NCBI RefSeq assembly: GCF_900107765.1
Contig: NZ_FNQY01000001.1
Span: 186,001 to 250,000, forward strand
Source: Arachidicoccus rhizosphaerae
GTDB taxonomy: Bacteria; Bacteroidota; Bacteroidia; Chitinophagales; Chitinophagaceae
DNA length: 64,000 bases
Reading direction: 5' to 3'
A program made the translations under genes and the position numbers. The first letter of the stretch is position 1. Every line of letters begins with the position of its first letter. Below the pieces are notes generated by a model. It saw nothing but the letters and a program-made list of their open reading frames with translations. It was not told the DNA's origin and did no database searches. Shown here one piece after another: positions 1 to 9,258 of this stretch.

Positions 1-371
1 CTTAAGGTCGTCCAGTCTTTTGCCGGTTGTTCGAAACTATATTTTGCCTGGTAGGACTTGTCGTTTGTTGTAGGCAGAATTTCATGATAGACATCCGGCG
101 ACTTCCCTAAAAAACGGTAAAACCTGTCATCCACCTCAATAATACCAATCATGGATTGCTGCTGTCCCGTCCAGTGTACGGTCGTGCTTTGATTTAGCTG
201 ATCTGAATTAGACCAGATACTGAAATAGCTGTCATGCGTGATTAAAGGATACGCCGGCGCAATTTGCCTGGCCGTGCTTTGCGCATTTAAAACGGTGAAT
301 ACAAATGGAAATAGCAGTGCCAAAACGATACGGCCTGCACCCCAAAACGGAAAGGACCTGACTTGATACAT
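1..371 (-). CDS. GtaA-like glutaminase family protein (DUF4964/DUF5127/DUF4965), N-terminal part
   Basis: The gene runs off the left edge, so only about 123 N-terminal residues are visible. It starts at the ATG complementary to 369-371; the next upstream ATG is followed at once by stop codons. A hydrophobic signal segment (residues 13-30, ending LNAQ) indicates export. The stretch after it (YPLITHDSYFSIWS, then HWTGQQQSMIGII and RFLG) resembles the conserved N-terminus of Bacteroidota glutaminase-A-like proteins carrying DUF4964/DUF5127. The catalytic-like DUF4965 part would lie outside the window. The actual substrate of most family members is not established. It is on the same strand as the following carbohydrate genes. 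Confidence 0.7.
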   Translation of the reverse strand, partial: MYQVRSFPFWGAGRIVLALLFPFVFTVLNAQSTARQIAPAYPLITHDSYFSIWSNSDQLNQSTTVHWTGQQQSMIGIIEVDDRFYRFLGKSPDVYHEILPTTNDKSYQAKYSFEQPAKDWTTL

Positions 372-530
372 CTTTACTAGTACATCTTTTTAAAACGTTG
401 GAAAATTTAAATACCCGGTTTGGGCTATAAGTGTAGTGACCTTAAAAATAGACTATTTGATATAAACAGCCACAAATTCCACGCAAAATAACAATTGCTT
501 TAATATTGCCGACCTGCACGGGCATCATGC

Positions 531-560
531 AAAAATGGGAGGGGTTTTAATCCCCTCCCA
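531..560 (-). terminator. Rho-independent terminator after galM
   Basis: A perfect 9-bp GC-rich stem (TGGGAGGGG / CCCCTCCCA) with a 7-nt loop is followed on the minus strand by five T. It lies 27 bp past the mutarotase stop codon. Confidence 0.8.
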
Positions 561-586
561 TGGCTAAGTTATTGTGCGTCCCGAGC

Positions 587-1780
587 TTATTTTTGAACGG
601 AAAACTTATACTCTGAACTCGTATGATAATGCTGTCCGGGTTTTAAAACCGTGCTTGGAAAAGCAGGCTGATTGGGCGCATCCGGATAATGCTGGGTTTC
701 CATGGCAAATGCGGTCCTAAAGCTGTCTTTCACACCGTTGTTAAAGGTGTTGGCCGCCTGCATAAAATTTCCGCTGTACACCTGCAGCCCCGGCTGATCG
801 GTATAAACATCCATCCTTACACCGGTTTTATCCCCCACGACCGTTGCCGCTAAATGATGATCCCCGGTACTGTCCAGCACATAATTAATATCATATCCTT
901 TACCATTTTTGAGTTGTTCATTTTCCTGATTGATTCTGGAGCCCATGGTATTAGCCGTTAAAAAATCAAAAGGCGTCCCTTTAACATCAAGTATTTTACC
1001 TGTCGGAATCAGTGAACTGTCTACCGGTGTAATACTGCTGGCATAAATGGTAAATTGATGGTTCAAAATAGTTCCGCTTCCCTCTCCGTTCAAATTAAAA
1101 AAGGCATGATTGGTTAAATTAACGACAGTGGTTTTATCCGTTGTGGCATCATAGGTCATGTCAAGACCGTTCTGGTCGTTCAGATGATAGGTTACTTTCA
1201 CGTCCAGATTGCCCGGGAACCCTTCTTCCATATCCTTGGATACCCTGGAGAATACGACGGTACTGCTGTCTGGCTGAGCCGCGTCGAAGGTCTGATACTG
1301 GAAGCCTTTTTTCCCCCCGTGCAGCGTATTGGCCCCGTTATTAAGAAACAATGTATACTGTTTCCCGTTTAAACTGAATTTCCCTTTGGCGATTCTGTTC
1401 CCGAACCTGCCGATGGTAGCCCCGTAATAAGGTTCCGTTGCCTGGGAATAATCTGCAATGGAAGGAAAACCACACACGACATTGACCAGTTTACCTTCTT
1501 TTCCCGGCACCTGCAGGCTGACAAGGCGGCCACCGTAATTGGTAAAAGTGGCCATCATTCCATTTTTGTTTTTAAGAACAAATAAATCGGTCTTTACCCC
1601 ATCCAGCATTCCCTGGAAGCCTGCTTTATTCATTAAGTCAACGGTCGTGGCCGTTGAATCGGCAGGTTCTCCCGACTTTGATTTATTGTCCCGGGACCCG
1701 TTACAACTGAAGGCCATAATGGCTGATATGCCAAGTGCGCTAAAAGCGGCTATACGGCTGCGTTTAAAATTGTGTTTCAT
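587..1780 (-). CDS. galM: Aldose 1-epimerase (galactose mutarotase), lipoprotein
   Basis: The 397-residue protein interconverts alpha and beta anomers of aldoses. The family signatures are clear: FGNRIAKGKF, the NTLHGGKKGF region with its active-site His, LTNHAFFNL with the second active-site His, and a C-terminal METQHYPDAPNQPAFP segment holding the catalytic Glu. The N-terminus (about residues 10-26) is a signal peptide ending in SC, so the enzyme is probably an exported lipoprotein, as in many Bacteroidota sugar-utilisation loci. It lies 49 bp downstream of the GH43 gene on the same strand and is likely co-transcribed with it; arabinose or galactose anomers released by the GH43 enzyme are plausible substrates (inference). 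Confidence 0.93.
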   Translation of the reverse strand: MKHNFKRSRIAAFSALGISAIMAFSCNGSRDNKSKSGEPADSTATTVDLMNKAGFQGMLDGVKTDLFVLKNKNGMMATFTNYGGRLVSLQVPGKEGKLVNVVCGFPSIADYSQATEPYYGATIGRFGNRIAKGKFSLNGKQYTLFLNNGANTLHGGKKGFQYQTFDAAQPDSSTVVFSRVSKDMEEGFPGNLDVKVTYHLNDQNGLDMTYDATTDKTTVVNLTNHAFFNLNGEGSGTILNHQFTIYASSITPVDSSLIPTGKILDVKGTPFDFLTANTMGSRINQENEQLKNGKGYDINYVLDSTGDHHLAATVVGDKTGVRMDVYTDQPGLQVYSGNFMQAANTFNNGVKDSFRTAFAMETQHYPDAPNQPAFPSTVLKPGQHYHTSSEYKFSVQK

Positions 1781-1829
1781 AAAAGCTTTTTAAAAGAGTG
1801 TTTTGTTGTTTGATTATACTATTTACCCC

Positions 1830-2900
1830 TTACTCACCTGAAGGGACTGCGAGTTTTGTACCGGCAGCGACCGGTTTGCCAAAATCAGGGGTTCCGTCTT
1901 TATTCCAGAAAATCTGCTGCATGCGCGGGCTTCTGAACCTTCCGCAGCCCTGACCTGCCTTATCATTCGCATGATAAATGATCCAGTCCTGTTTTCCATC
2001 AGGGGATTTGAAAAAGCCGTTATGCCCAGGTGCAAATACGCCGATTTCAGGGGCGCTGGCAAATACGGGCTGATCTTTTTTGATCCAGTTATCCGCCTTC
2101 ATCGGGCTTGCTCCTTTTTTCAGGCTGAGCATTCCTAAACTATAATGATCCGTCCAGCATCCGCTCGCGGAATACACCAGAAAAATTCTGCCCTGTGGGC
2201 TTTTTAAAATCTCCGGACCTTCATTTACTGCAGGGAGCGCATCTTTGACCGAACCTTTCTTTTCCCAGTCATAAACAGGGGAGGAGAGCAGCACTCTTTC
2301 TCCCTGAATCGTCCATGGATTTTTCATCTTTGCGATATAAATATTCTGTTGCACATTCATATCACCTTGCCAGCCGGCCCAGAGCATATATAATTGCTTT
2401 TTATAAGTAAAGACGGTTCCGTCAATAGCCCATTTATTGGTAGGGTCAGCCACTTTACCTTTAAATACCCAATGGTTAGTCAGGGGGTCGGCATCTGCAT
2501 TTTCCAATACATACATCCGGTGATGATTATTATCCCCGTCATCTGCCGCAAAATAAATATACCATTTATGGTTAATATAATGCATTTCAGGGGCCCACAA
2601 CTCTTTGGCATAGGTTCCGGTGTCCGGCGGAGTCCAGACGGTTACCGGTTTTGCCTCGGCGAGTCTGGACATTCTGGTCGTGGCCAGCAGTTGAATATTG
2701 CGGCCCGTTGTCCTGCAAAAATAATAAGTGCCCTTATGCTGAACGACCCAGGGATCCGGCCCTGTGACCAGTAAGGGATTTACAAAACTGTCTGTTCTTG
2801 CCGCCTGAAGACCTGCTGGCTGTGCATTCCCTTTGCTGGAGACGCCGAGCGATAACAGACAAATAGCTGCCGTAAAAATTCCGGGTAACTTTTTGAACAT
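1830..2900 (-). CDS. Glycoside hydrolase family 43 (arabinanase/arabinofuranosidase type)
   Basis: A 356-residue secreted protein with a signal peptide (residues 1-26, ending GNAQ). Five-bladed propeller GH43 features are visible: the catalytic-base Asp in TGPDPWV, the pKa-modulating Asp in AIDGTVF and the acid Glu in NEGPEIL. The order and spacing fit GH43. The C-terminal APGHNGFFKSPDGK segment is typical of the arabinan-active branch. It most likely cleaves alpha-L-arabinofuranosyl linkages outside the cytoplasm, but GH43 also includes xylosidases and galactanases, so the substrate is uncertain. It is the first gene of a probable two-gene unit with the mutarotase. Confidence 0.88.
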   Translation of the reverse strand: MFKKLPGIFTAAICLLSLGVSSKGNAQPAGLQAARTDSFVNPLLVTGPDPWVVQHKGTYYFCRTTGRNIQLLATTRMSRLAEAKPVTVWTPPDTGTYAKELWAPEMHYINHKWYIYFAADDGDNNHHRMYVLENADADPLTNHWVFKGKVADPTNKWAIDGTVFTYKKQLYMLWAGWQGDMNVQQNIYIAKMKNPWTIQGERVLLSSPVYDWEKKGSVKDALPAVNEGPEILKSPQGRIFLVYSASGCWTDHYSLGMLSLKKGASPMKADNWIKKDQPVFASAPEIGVFAPGHNGFFKSPDGKQDWIIYHANDKAGQGCGRFRSPRMQQIFWNKDGTPDFGKPVAAGTKLAVPSGE

Positions 2901-3088
2901 AATAAAGATATAATGTGATTGAAATCTTGCTTTAAACAGTCATAACTTTTTGTTTATCACCACGTAAACGTTTGCACAAATATCTCTTACAAAAAGCTAT
3001 AAGATATAACTTCACGCAATATATGTATTTAATCCAAAAAACGAATTTTTAGAACTGACCTTTACAATTGATTTGATTTTGCGCCGAC

Positions 3089-4093
3089 TTATGCTTTTTT
3101 AAACAGGGGCGCCAGCAGACTATAAGAATTTAACCTGGCTTCATTATCATAAATATGACTGGCGATCATGACCTCATCCACGCCGGTCTGCGTTACAAAG
3201 TCTTCCAGTCCGGCCTCCACCTGGGTCGCGCTTCCGATAAAACTGTAACGCATCATCTGCATCACAGCCGCCTTTTCCATTTCATCCCAGATCCCATCCA
3301 TGGAATCCACCGGCGGCTGTAGTGGTCTGCGCTCATTGGTGACAATGCCTCTGGCCATCTGATAAAAAGAAGTTGCCAGGCGCTCGGCCTCCGCAGTCGT
3401 ATCTGCTGCCATTACATTGATACAGGCCATTGCATAAGGGCTGGACAAAGAGGCGGACGGCACAAATTCATCCCGGTATATCCGTAACGCTTCCATTAAA
3501 TAGGTAGGCGCAAAATGGCTGGCAAAAGCATAAGGCAGGCCTAAGCGGGCGGCCAGGCGGGCACCAAAGGTGCTGGAGCCTAAAAGCCAGATGGGCACCT
3601 CCGTTCCCATTCCGGGAATGGCTTTAACCGGCGTATTTCTGTCCGGCGTAGCCAGATAATCTCTTAGCTCCTGAACATCTGCTGGAAACTGGTCTACGCT
3701 GTGCATATACCTTCTTAATGCCAGAGAGGTCATTTGATCGGTTCCGGGAGCCCGGCCGAGCCCCAGATCAACTCTTCCCGGAAAGAGCGTAGCCAGGGTG
3801 CCAAACTGTTCCGCAACAATTAAAGGAGCGTGATTGGGAAGCATGATCCCGCCACTGCCTACCCTTATCGTATGCGTGTTTTCCGCAACATGGGCGATTA
3901 GCAATACGGTAGCTGAACTGGCTATATTTTCCATGTTATGGTGCTCCGCATACCACACTCTTTTATAACCCAGCTTTTCTGCATGCCTGGCTAATGAGAC
4001 GCTGCGTTTAAAAGAATCCGCAGCATTACCACCTGCAACAATAGGCGCCAGATCTAAAACACTAAATGGGATTTGCTGTAATTTATCTGCCAT
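3089..4093 (-). CDS. LLM-class flavin-dependent oxidoreductase
   Basis: The 334-residue protein belongs to the bacterial luciferase-like monooxygenase superfamily. Near the N-terminus are [12 protein letters not shown] and [11 protein letters not shown], followed by [39 protein letters not shown] and [16 protein letters not shown]. These are the conserved FMN/F420-binding barrel segments of the YhbW-like subgroup. There is no signal peptide, so it is cytoplasmic. Its natural substrate cannot be told from sequence. It stands alone between two intergenic gaps and is unrelated to the neighbouring carbohydrate genes. Confidence 0.9.
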   Translation of the reverse strand: MADKLQQIPFSVLDLAPIVAGGNAADSFKRSVSLARHAEKLGYKRVWYAEHHNMENIASSATVLLIAHVAENTHTIRVGSGGIMLPNHAPLIVAEQFGTLATLFPGRVDLGLGRAPGTDQMTSLALRRYMHSVDQFPADVQELRDYLATPDRNTPVKAIPGMGTEVPIWLLGSSTFGARLAARLGLPYAFASHFAPTYLMEALRIYRDEFVPSASLSSPYAMACINVMAADTTAEAERLATSFYQMARGIVTNERRPLQPPVDSMDGIWDEMEKAAVMQMMRYSFIGSATQVEAGLEDFVTQTGVDEVMIASHIYDNEARLNSYSLLAPLFKKA

Positions 4094-4348
4094 GTTGAAT
4101 CATTTCTTTTTATCGTCAATGTTTATTACACAATAAAATTACTCATATAAAAGCACTGCGGGACGCCTGGTCAGTCCGCAGGGAACGGGTCCACGCAGAA
4201 AATTTAACATCTAATCTCCCGGCCTCAGATGCAATACCTGCATTAATCAGTCTTTGAACAAAAAAGGCTACCGACCCGCCTGAAAAATTTTTACCCTATC
4301 CGGGAGTAAAGCCGGTTTCATGCTTTTATACATTTATGACCATCACGA

Positions 4349-5305
4349 CTATGGCAGTACCCCTTTTTGATTGGTCTGGATTTTATAAAGATGCGTCGAA
4401 GCGGTAATAAACAATACATCGTGGTTTTTGCCTCCAAAACTAAGGTTAGAAACCCAGGGTTCGCTGACCGGGATATAATTTAAAATCCTACCCTCCTTGT
4501 TGATGATGGTGACACCATTTCCGCTTAGATACAGATGGTTATTCTGATCGGTGGTAATTCCGTCAGCTACATGATGCAAGATCACCTTGGGATTCGTTAA
4601 TGTCCCTGCAGCGCCTCTGTCAAAGCGGTAGATCTTCTTGCCTTCAATATCAGAAACATACAGATATTTTCCGTCTGCTGAGCCTACGATGCCGTTGGGT
4701 TTGACTAAATAATCAACGACTCTTTTTGCTTCTTTTGCTCCTTTGGGCAAATAATATACACAGGCTTTATCCTGCTCGGAACGTTTCCTGGACCAATAAT
4801 CTCTCTGATAATAAGGGTCTGTAAAATAAATTCCTCCTGAGCGGTCCGTCCATATATCATTGGGGCCATTTAACAGGCGACCCTGAAAATTAGTAAGTAA
4901 GGTATCCACCTCTTTGGAAGGCAGATGTATACGCCAGATCTGATTATAAAGATCTGCGCAAACCAGTAAATTACCCGAACCATCCAGATACATTCCATTG
5001 GCTCTGCCTGCCGGCTGCATGAATAACGATAATTGATTGTCAACGCCATACTTCCAGATGGCATTATTAGGCTGGTCCGTAAAATAAAGATTGCCCGCCC
5101 GGTCACTTACCGGTCCTTCGGTAAAAGCAAACGAAAAGTCCACCTGGGTAAGATCCCCTGTTTGGACTGCCTCTTCCCGGTTCGTCTGACCGGAGGATTT
5201 CATACGGAAAAGCAGGAGACAAACAAACAGCAAAAGACCTGCGGTGCGCGAAGGTAAAAGTGAACGCCTTATTGACGCGCTGCTATTTTTTAGCGAATGA
5301 TACAT
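4349..5305 (-). CDS. SMP-30/gluconolactonase-like secreted beta-propeller protein
   Basis: 318 residues with an N-terminal hydrophobic export segment (about 22-40). It has propeller repeats typical of the SMP-30/gluconolaconase/LRE-like family: FTEGPVSDRAGNLYFTD, NGPNDIWTDRSGGIYFTDP, VKPNGIVGSADGKYLYVSD and VADGITTDQNNHLYLSGN. The acidic and Asn residues in these segments form the metal site in characterised lactonases. It probably hydrolyses a sugar lactone in the periplasm (inference). It lies 30 bp downstream of cls on the same strand and may be co-transcribed with it. A longer start is not available because in-frame stops lie upstream. Confidence 0.85.
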   Translation of the reverse strand: MYHSLKNSSASIRRSLLPSRTAGLLLFVCLLLFRMKSSGQTNREEAVQTGDLTQVDFSFAFTEGPVSDRAGNLYFTDQPNNAIWKYGVDNQLSLFMQPAGRANGMYLDGSGNLLVCADLYNQIWRIHLPSKEVDTLLTNFQGRLLNGPNDIWTDRSGGIYFTDPYYQRDYWSRKRSEQDKACVYYLPKGAKEAKRVVDYLVKPNGIVGSADGKYLYVSDIEGKKIYRFDRGAAGTLTNPKVILHHVADGITTDQNNHLYLSGNGVTIINKEGRILNYIPVSEPWVSNLSFGGKNHDVLFITASTHLYKIQTNQKGVLP

Positions 5306-5335
5306 CTAGTCGTTTTTAAGTGTTTAAGTGGGGCG

Positions 5336-6814
5336 CTACAACAATGGGGCTATTAACCTGACTGCTTTTTCCAGCAGTTTTTGTAACCAGAACCGTTGCT
5401 CCCATTGAAAAGTATCTATTTTAACGGCTCCTTCTAGATCATCGTAAAAGCTTTTGGCCAGTTCCGTTCCGAAGGATTCATCATAGACAATTGCGTTGGC
5501 CTCAAAATTAAGGTCAAAACTTCTATAGTCCATGTTGGCAGAACCGATAATGGATAACCGGCGGTCTACGACCAGGGTTTTAGCGTGGATAAACCCTTTT
5601 TGATATAAATAGATATCCACCCCCACATCCAGTAAATCCCCGTAAAAGGATCTTGCGGCCGCATTAACAATCCTTGAGTCAGATTTTCCCGGCACCAATA
5701 ATTTAACCTTAACCCCTGACAGGGACGCAATTCTTAAGGCATCAATCACGGCCTGTTCGGGAATAAAATAAGGCGTCGTAATTAATAGCTCATGTGCTGC
5801 CTGATGGATGGCCTGCAATAATGAAAATAAAATGGTCGGATTATCAGAATCAGGACCGCTTGCGGCAATTTGTACATATTTACCCTCTGTATCACTGCCG
5901 TTCAGCCTGGGAAAATAATCCGGACTTGGAATAATGCTCTGCCGGGCACAAAAATTCCAGTCACATAAAAACAGATGTTGCAAATAATGAACGCCGGCCC
6001 CTTCAATTCTGACATGAGAATCGCGCCAGAATAGTTTTTTCTTTTTAAGCTTCCCGGGCTGCTTATCCAGGGCATTAATATACCCGTCACTTACATTGAT
6101 TCCGCCTATAAAACCAATGCAGCCGTCTACCACAATAATCTTACGGTGATTACGATAATTCAACCTATTGGCCAGCGCTAAAAAAATGATTTCGTAAAAG
6201 GGATAAGCCTGTACGCCCGCCGCTTTTAATCTGGGCACTAATTTCTTTCTGATAGAACGGCTTCCAAAATCATCATAAATAAGCCGGACCTCAACCCCTT
6301 CAGCGGCCTTTTGTTTTAATATCTGTTCAATCTCGCGACCAATTCCATCATCCTCATAGATGTAGTACTCCATGTGGATATGATTTTTGGCATTTTTAAG
6401 CGCTTCCAATACGCGCGGAAATTTCAGCTCTCCGTTAACCAGTAATTCAACCTTATTACCTCCGGTTAGCGGGCTCATATTTTCTTTTAATAACAGTCGG
6501 GCAATGCCCTTATGTGACTGCACGACTTCGTTTCCTCCGGCAATCAGGCTTAGCGACTTGCGCTGGATGGCGGCCTCCAGTCTTCTGGACTGATGGTCAT
6601 CTGCTAATAATTTTCTTGAATAAATTTTCCTTTTCCGATAGTTTGTCCCGAAAACAAAATAGAAAACCATACCGGCAACGGGTAAGAATATAATGGCTAA
6701 TACATAGGCAAGCGCCTTCGTATTGGAGCCTGTATCATAAATGGCCTTCAGACAAACCAATACCAAAAGTACCGTATAGACAATCTCCCATATCAGGATC
6801 CAATCCATGACCAA
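5336..6814 (-). CDS. cls: Cardiolipin synthase (phospholipase D type)
   Basis: This 492-residue membrane enzyme condenses phosphatidylglycerol into cardiolipin. Two N-terminal membrane helices (about residues 5-25 and 34-56) form the PLDc_N region. Two complete HKD motifs follow: H223-x-K225-x4-D230 with GFIGGIN after it, and H410-x-K412-x4-D417 with SIIGSANMDYRSF after it. Length and layout match bacterial ClsA-type enzymes. SMP-30 follows 30 bp downstream. Confidence 0.95.
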   Translation of the reverse strand: MVMDWILIWEIVYTVLLVLVCLKAIYDTGSNTKALAYVLAIIFLPVAGMVFYFVFGTNYRKRKIYSRKLLADDHQSRRLEAAIQRKSLSLIAGGNEVVQSHKGIARLLLKENMSPLTGGNKVELLVNGELKFPRVLEALKNAKNHIHMEYYIYEDDGIGREIEQILKQKAAEGVEVRLIYDDFGSRSIRKKLVPRLKAAGVQAYPFYEIIFLALANRLNYRNHRKIIVVDGCIGFIGGINVSDGYINALDKQPGKLKKKKLFWRDSHVRIEGAGVHYLQHLFLCDWNFCARQSIIPSPDYFPRLNGSDTEGKYVQIAASGPDSDNPTILFSLLQAIHQAAHELLITTPYFIPEQAVIDALRIASLSGVKVKLLVPGKSDSRIVNAAARSFYGDLLDVGVDIYLYQKGFIHAKTLVVDRRLSIIGSANMDYRSFDLNFEANAIVYDESFGTELAKSFYDDLEGAVKIDTFQWEQRFWLQKLLEKAVRLIAPLL

Positions 6815-6944
6815 CTTTTACCGGTTATTGTGAATATTAGTAGCGGCTTCAGGCGTATGCCTGAGCTTCCAATACAAATATACAAAAGATCAGGTGCATA
6901 TAAATGCAAGGATAACCGGGTAATATTTCAGTTATGATCCAATA

Positions 6945-6989
6945 CAAAAGGACGGCTTACCCAAAGTATCGGGATAAGCCGTCCTTTTG
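6945..6989 (-). terminator. Hairpin terminator after the GH92 gene
   Basis: Inverted repeat CAAAAGGACGGCTTA...TAAGCCGTCCTTTTG extended by a CCC/GGG pair, about 15 bp downstream of the GH92 stop codon. The A/T flanks would let it work in either direction, but only the minus-strand gene ends here. Confidence 0.7.
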
Positions 6990-7004
6990 CATTAAAAATC
7001 TACC

Positions 7005-9164
7005 CTAATGAATCTGGCTGACCCATGTATCCCATCCTTTAGGATCATGCGGCTGATTGTCTGCAAATATTTCCAGTTCACCTCCCGCTCTTAATGCGGC
7101 ATCTGTCAGATAACTTTGCCGTAGCTCCTGACCATTGAAAACCACTTTTCGGATATAACAGTTATCTGGAGAAAAATTATGCACTTTTATATGTAGTTTT
7201 TTTCCTTCGCCTTTTACGCGGGACATATTGATGGTCAAATCCTCAAACAAGGGAACATGTAAATAATAAACCGGCGCACCTACACATGCAGGAAATAAAC
7301 CAATGGCCGAGAAGACAAACCATCCTGACATGGCGCCTCCATCATCATCCATTGTAGGCAGAAATGCCCTGGGCTGATTTCTATAGACCGGTCCAATGAC
7401 CGGGTCTATGCCTCTGCTGTTACCATTAAAATAAAACTGGGTAACCGTATCTACTGCATACTGATGCATAAGGTACTGGGCCTTTGAAGGATGCGCCGTC
7501 ACATTATACAGGGATGGAGCTGCAATATCCGGTTCATTGGCCTGACTGTAGTAGTTTCCATTAAAAAACTGATCCAGCTGTTCCTCTACCATTGTTTTTG
7601 AGCCGATTAGCTGCGTCAGACCGGCCATATCATAGGGTACAAGCCATCTGTATTGCCAGACGGTGCCCTGATACATGCCCCTCGCACCCATCTTATCAAT
7701 ATCCTTTTTTGAGAGATCCGCAAACTCTTTTTCCCAGACTGTCCTATAATTCAGGGCCTTGTTTTTATATTGCTGTTGCAGTGTTTTATTGCCCAATGTC
7801 TTATAAATCTCACTGACGGCCCATGTATCATAGCTGCTCTCCAAGGCTTTATCAGGATGAGAGAAATCCAGATGATCCACTTCTTTTTTAATGGAATCAA
7901 TTATGTTTTTAAAGTCCACCTTGTACCCTTTGTTGTAGGCGTCTAACAGAACAATACCCGTATGCTCTGTTCTGACTGTATTCGAAGGTTCGGTCTGGGT
8001 TGCATAATCCTGTTTACCATTTGCATATAAGCCGCTAAGACTGTTAACGATGCTCTGATAACGATCCGAATAGGCAAGTGCCAGCAGTGGCAGTTGCGTC
8101 CGGTAATTATCCCATACCGACCAGCCGTTGTAAACGGGACTATCCGATTTAACGAGTGCTCCCTTTGTATTTCTATAAGTACCATCCTTTTCAGAAATCA
8201 GGTACGGAGATTGAATCACTCTATAAAGCAATGAATAGAACAGCGACCTTCTGTCCTTCATGGTGGTATTGATACTCGTATCGGAAAAACTTGTCTGCCC
8301 GATGGCAATACGACCTAGTGCATCATTCCATGCCTGGGTTGCGGCCTGACGTAACTGCTCAAAACTTTGATGATCAACCGCTGCCTTGGCATAGGCCTCA
8401 CTGGTGGAAGACCAGCCAATCCGCAATTCGATTTTTTTCGTCTGACTGGCAAATCTTGCTATTAGTTGATGATCATGGGTCTTTTCCCACTTTACTGGCT
8501 CACTTAAGGAAATATAGTAATAAATCTTATACCTGCCCACACTACAAGTGGTCCCTGCCTGGATCCATCCACTGATGGAAGTGGCAGAGGTCTCATGCTG
8601 TTCATCATAAAAACGGTTGGCCCTGGTATGACTTAAGTCAAAAAACAAACCCCTTTGTGAACCTGAGGTCGCCGCAAACTGATATTCATGCAGTCCTTCA
8701 TTGCCCCTGACGGTAAAGGCGGCCTTAATCCCATTTTTAAATAAGACCTCGTAAAAACCGGGAGCCCCTGCTTCTGCAGATTTTATCAAATCGCAGTTTT
8801 TAGGGTCTTCTCCTGTAAACGGCCTGACCAGTAAATTAGCGCCGCTTCCCTCACATCCCACTCCTTCAAAAACGCTGTGAGCAAATCCTAAAAACTTTTT
8901 GGCATAATGTTCATACCCCGTGTGAATCCATGGGTCAGTCTGTGGAACAATGCTCAACATACTAAAAGGATAACTGGCTGCCGGCGACAGCTGACCATGG
9001 TCTCCCGAGGTCCCGAGGAAAACATTGACATATCCGGAAGGGTTCTCAATAGGCAATAGGTTTGCCCGTTTGTTTGCGGATCCCTGCCCAAGAACCGACC
9101 CCTGTAATCCCATTAAAGCAATAACGCCCAACCAGCCAATTTTCATTTTCCTTATCATCGTCAT
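7005..9164 (-). CDS. Glycoside hydrolase family 92 (alpha-mannosidase type)
   Basis: A 719-residue secreted protein with a signal peptide ending VLGQ (about residue 27). GH92 hallmarks are present: YVNVFLGTSGDHGQLSPAAS near the N-terminus, the GYEHYAKKFLGFAHSVFEG segment, GWSVWDNYRTQLPLLAL, and the C-terminal PTMDDDGGAMSGWFVFSAIGLFP block with the conserved Asp cluster and G-x-M-S-x-W motif. Characterised members are Ca2+-dependent inverting exo-alpha-mannosidases acting on N-glycans or yeast mannan. No SusC/SusD pair is adjacent, so it is not in a classical polysaccharide utilisation locus within this window. Confidence 0.9.
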   Translation of the reverse strand: MTMIRKMKIGWLGVIALMGLQGSVLGQGSANKRANLLPIENPSGYVNVFLGTSGDHGQLSPAASYPFSMLSIVPQTDPWIHTGYEHYAKKFLGFAHSVFEGVGCEGSGANLLVRPFTGEDPKNCDLIKSAEAGAPGFYEVLFKNGIKAAFTVRGNEGLHEYQFAATSGSQRGLFFDLSHTRANRFYDEQHETSATSISGWIQAGTTCSVGRYKIYYYISLSEPVKWEKTHDHQLIARFASQTKKIELRIGWSSTSEAYAKAAVDHQSFEQLRQAATQAWNDALGRIAIGQTSFSDTSINTTMKDRRSLFYSLLYRVIQSPYLISEKDGTYRNTKGALVKSDSPVYNGWSVWDNYRTQLPLLALAYSDRYQSIVNSLSGLYANGKQDYATQTEPSNTVRTEHTGIVLLDAYNKGYKVDFKNIIDSIKKEVDHLDFSHPDKALESSYDTWAVSEIYKTLGNKTLQQQYKNKALNYRTVWEKEFADLSKKDIDKMGARGMYQGTVWQYRWLVPYDMAGLTQLIGSKTMVEEQLDQFFNGNYYSQANEPDIAAPSLYNVTAHPSKAQYLMHQYAVDTVTQFYFNGNSRGIDPVIGPVYRNQPRAFLPTMDDDGGAMSGWFVFSAIGLFPACVGAPVYYLHVPLFEDLTINMSRVKGEGKKLHIKVHNFSPDNCYIRKVVFNGQELRQSYLTDAALRAGGELEIFADNQPHDPKGWDTWVSQIH

Positions 9165-9258
9165 TTTTAATTTTTATGCTTATATCCGTATCCAGCTCCG
9201 GCTCATTTAATTCCGGGATCCGGTTTTATCTCCTTTTTCCCTTTTACAGGTAATGGGG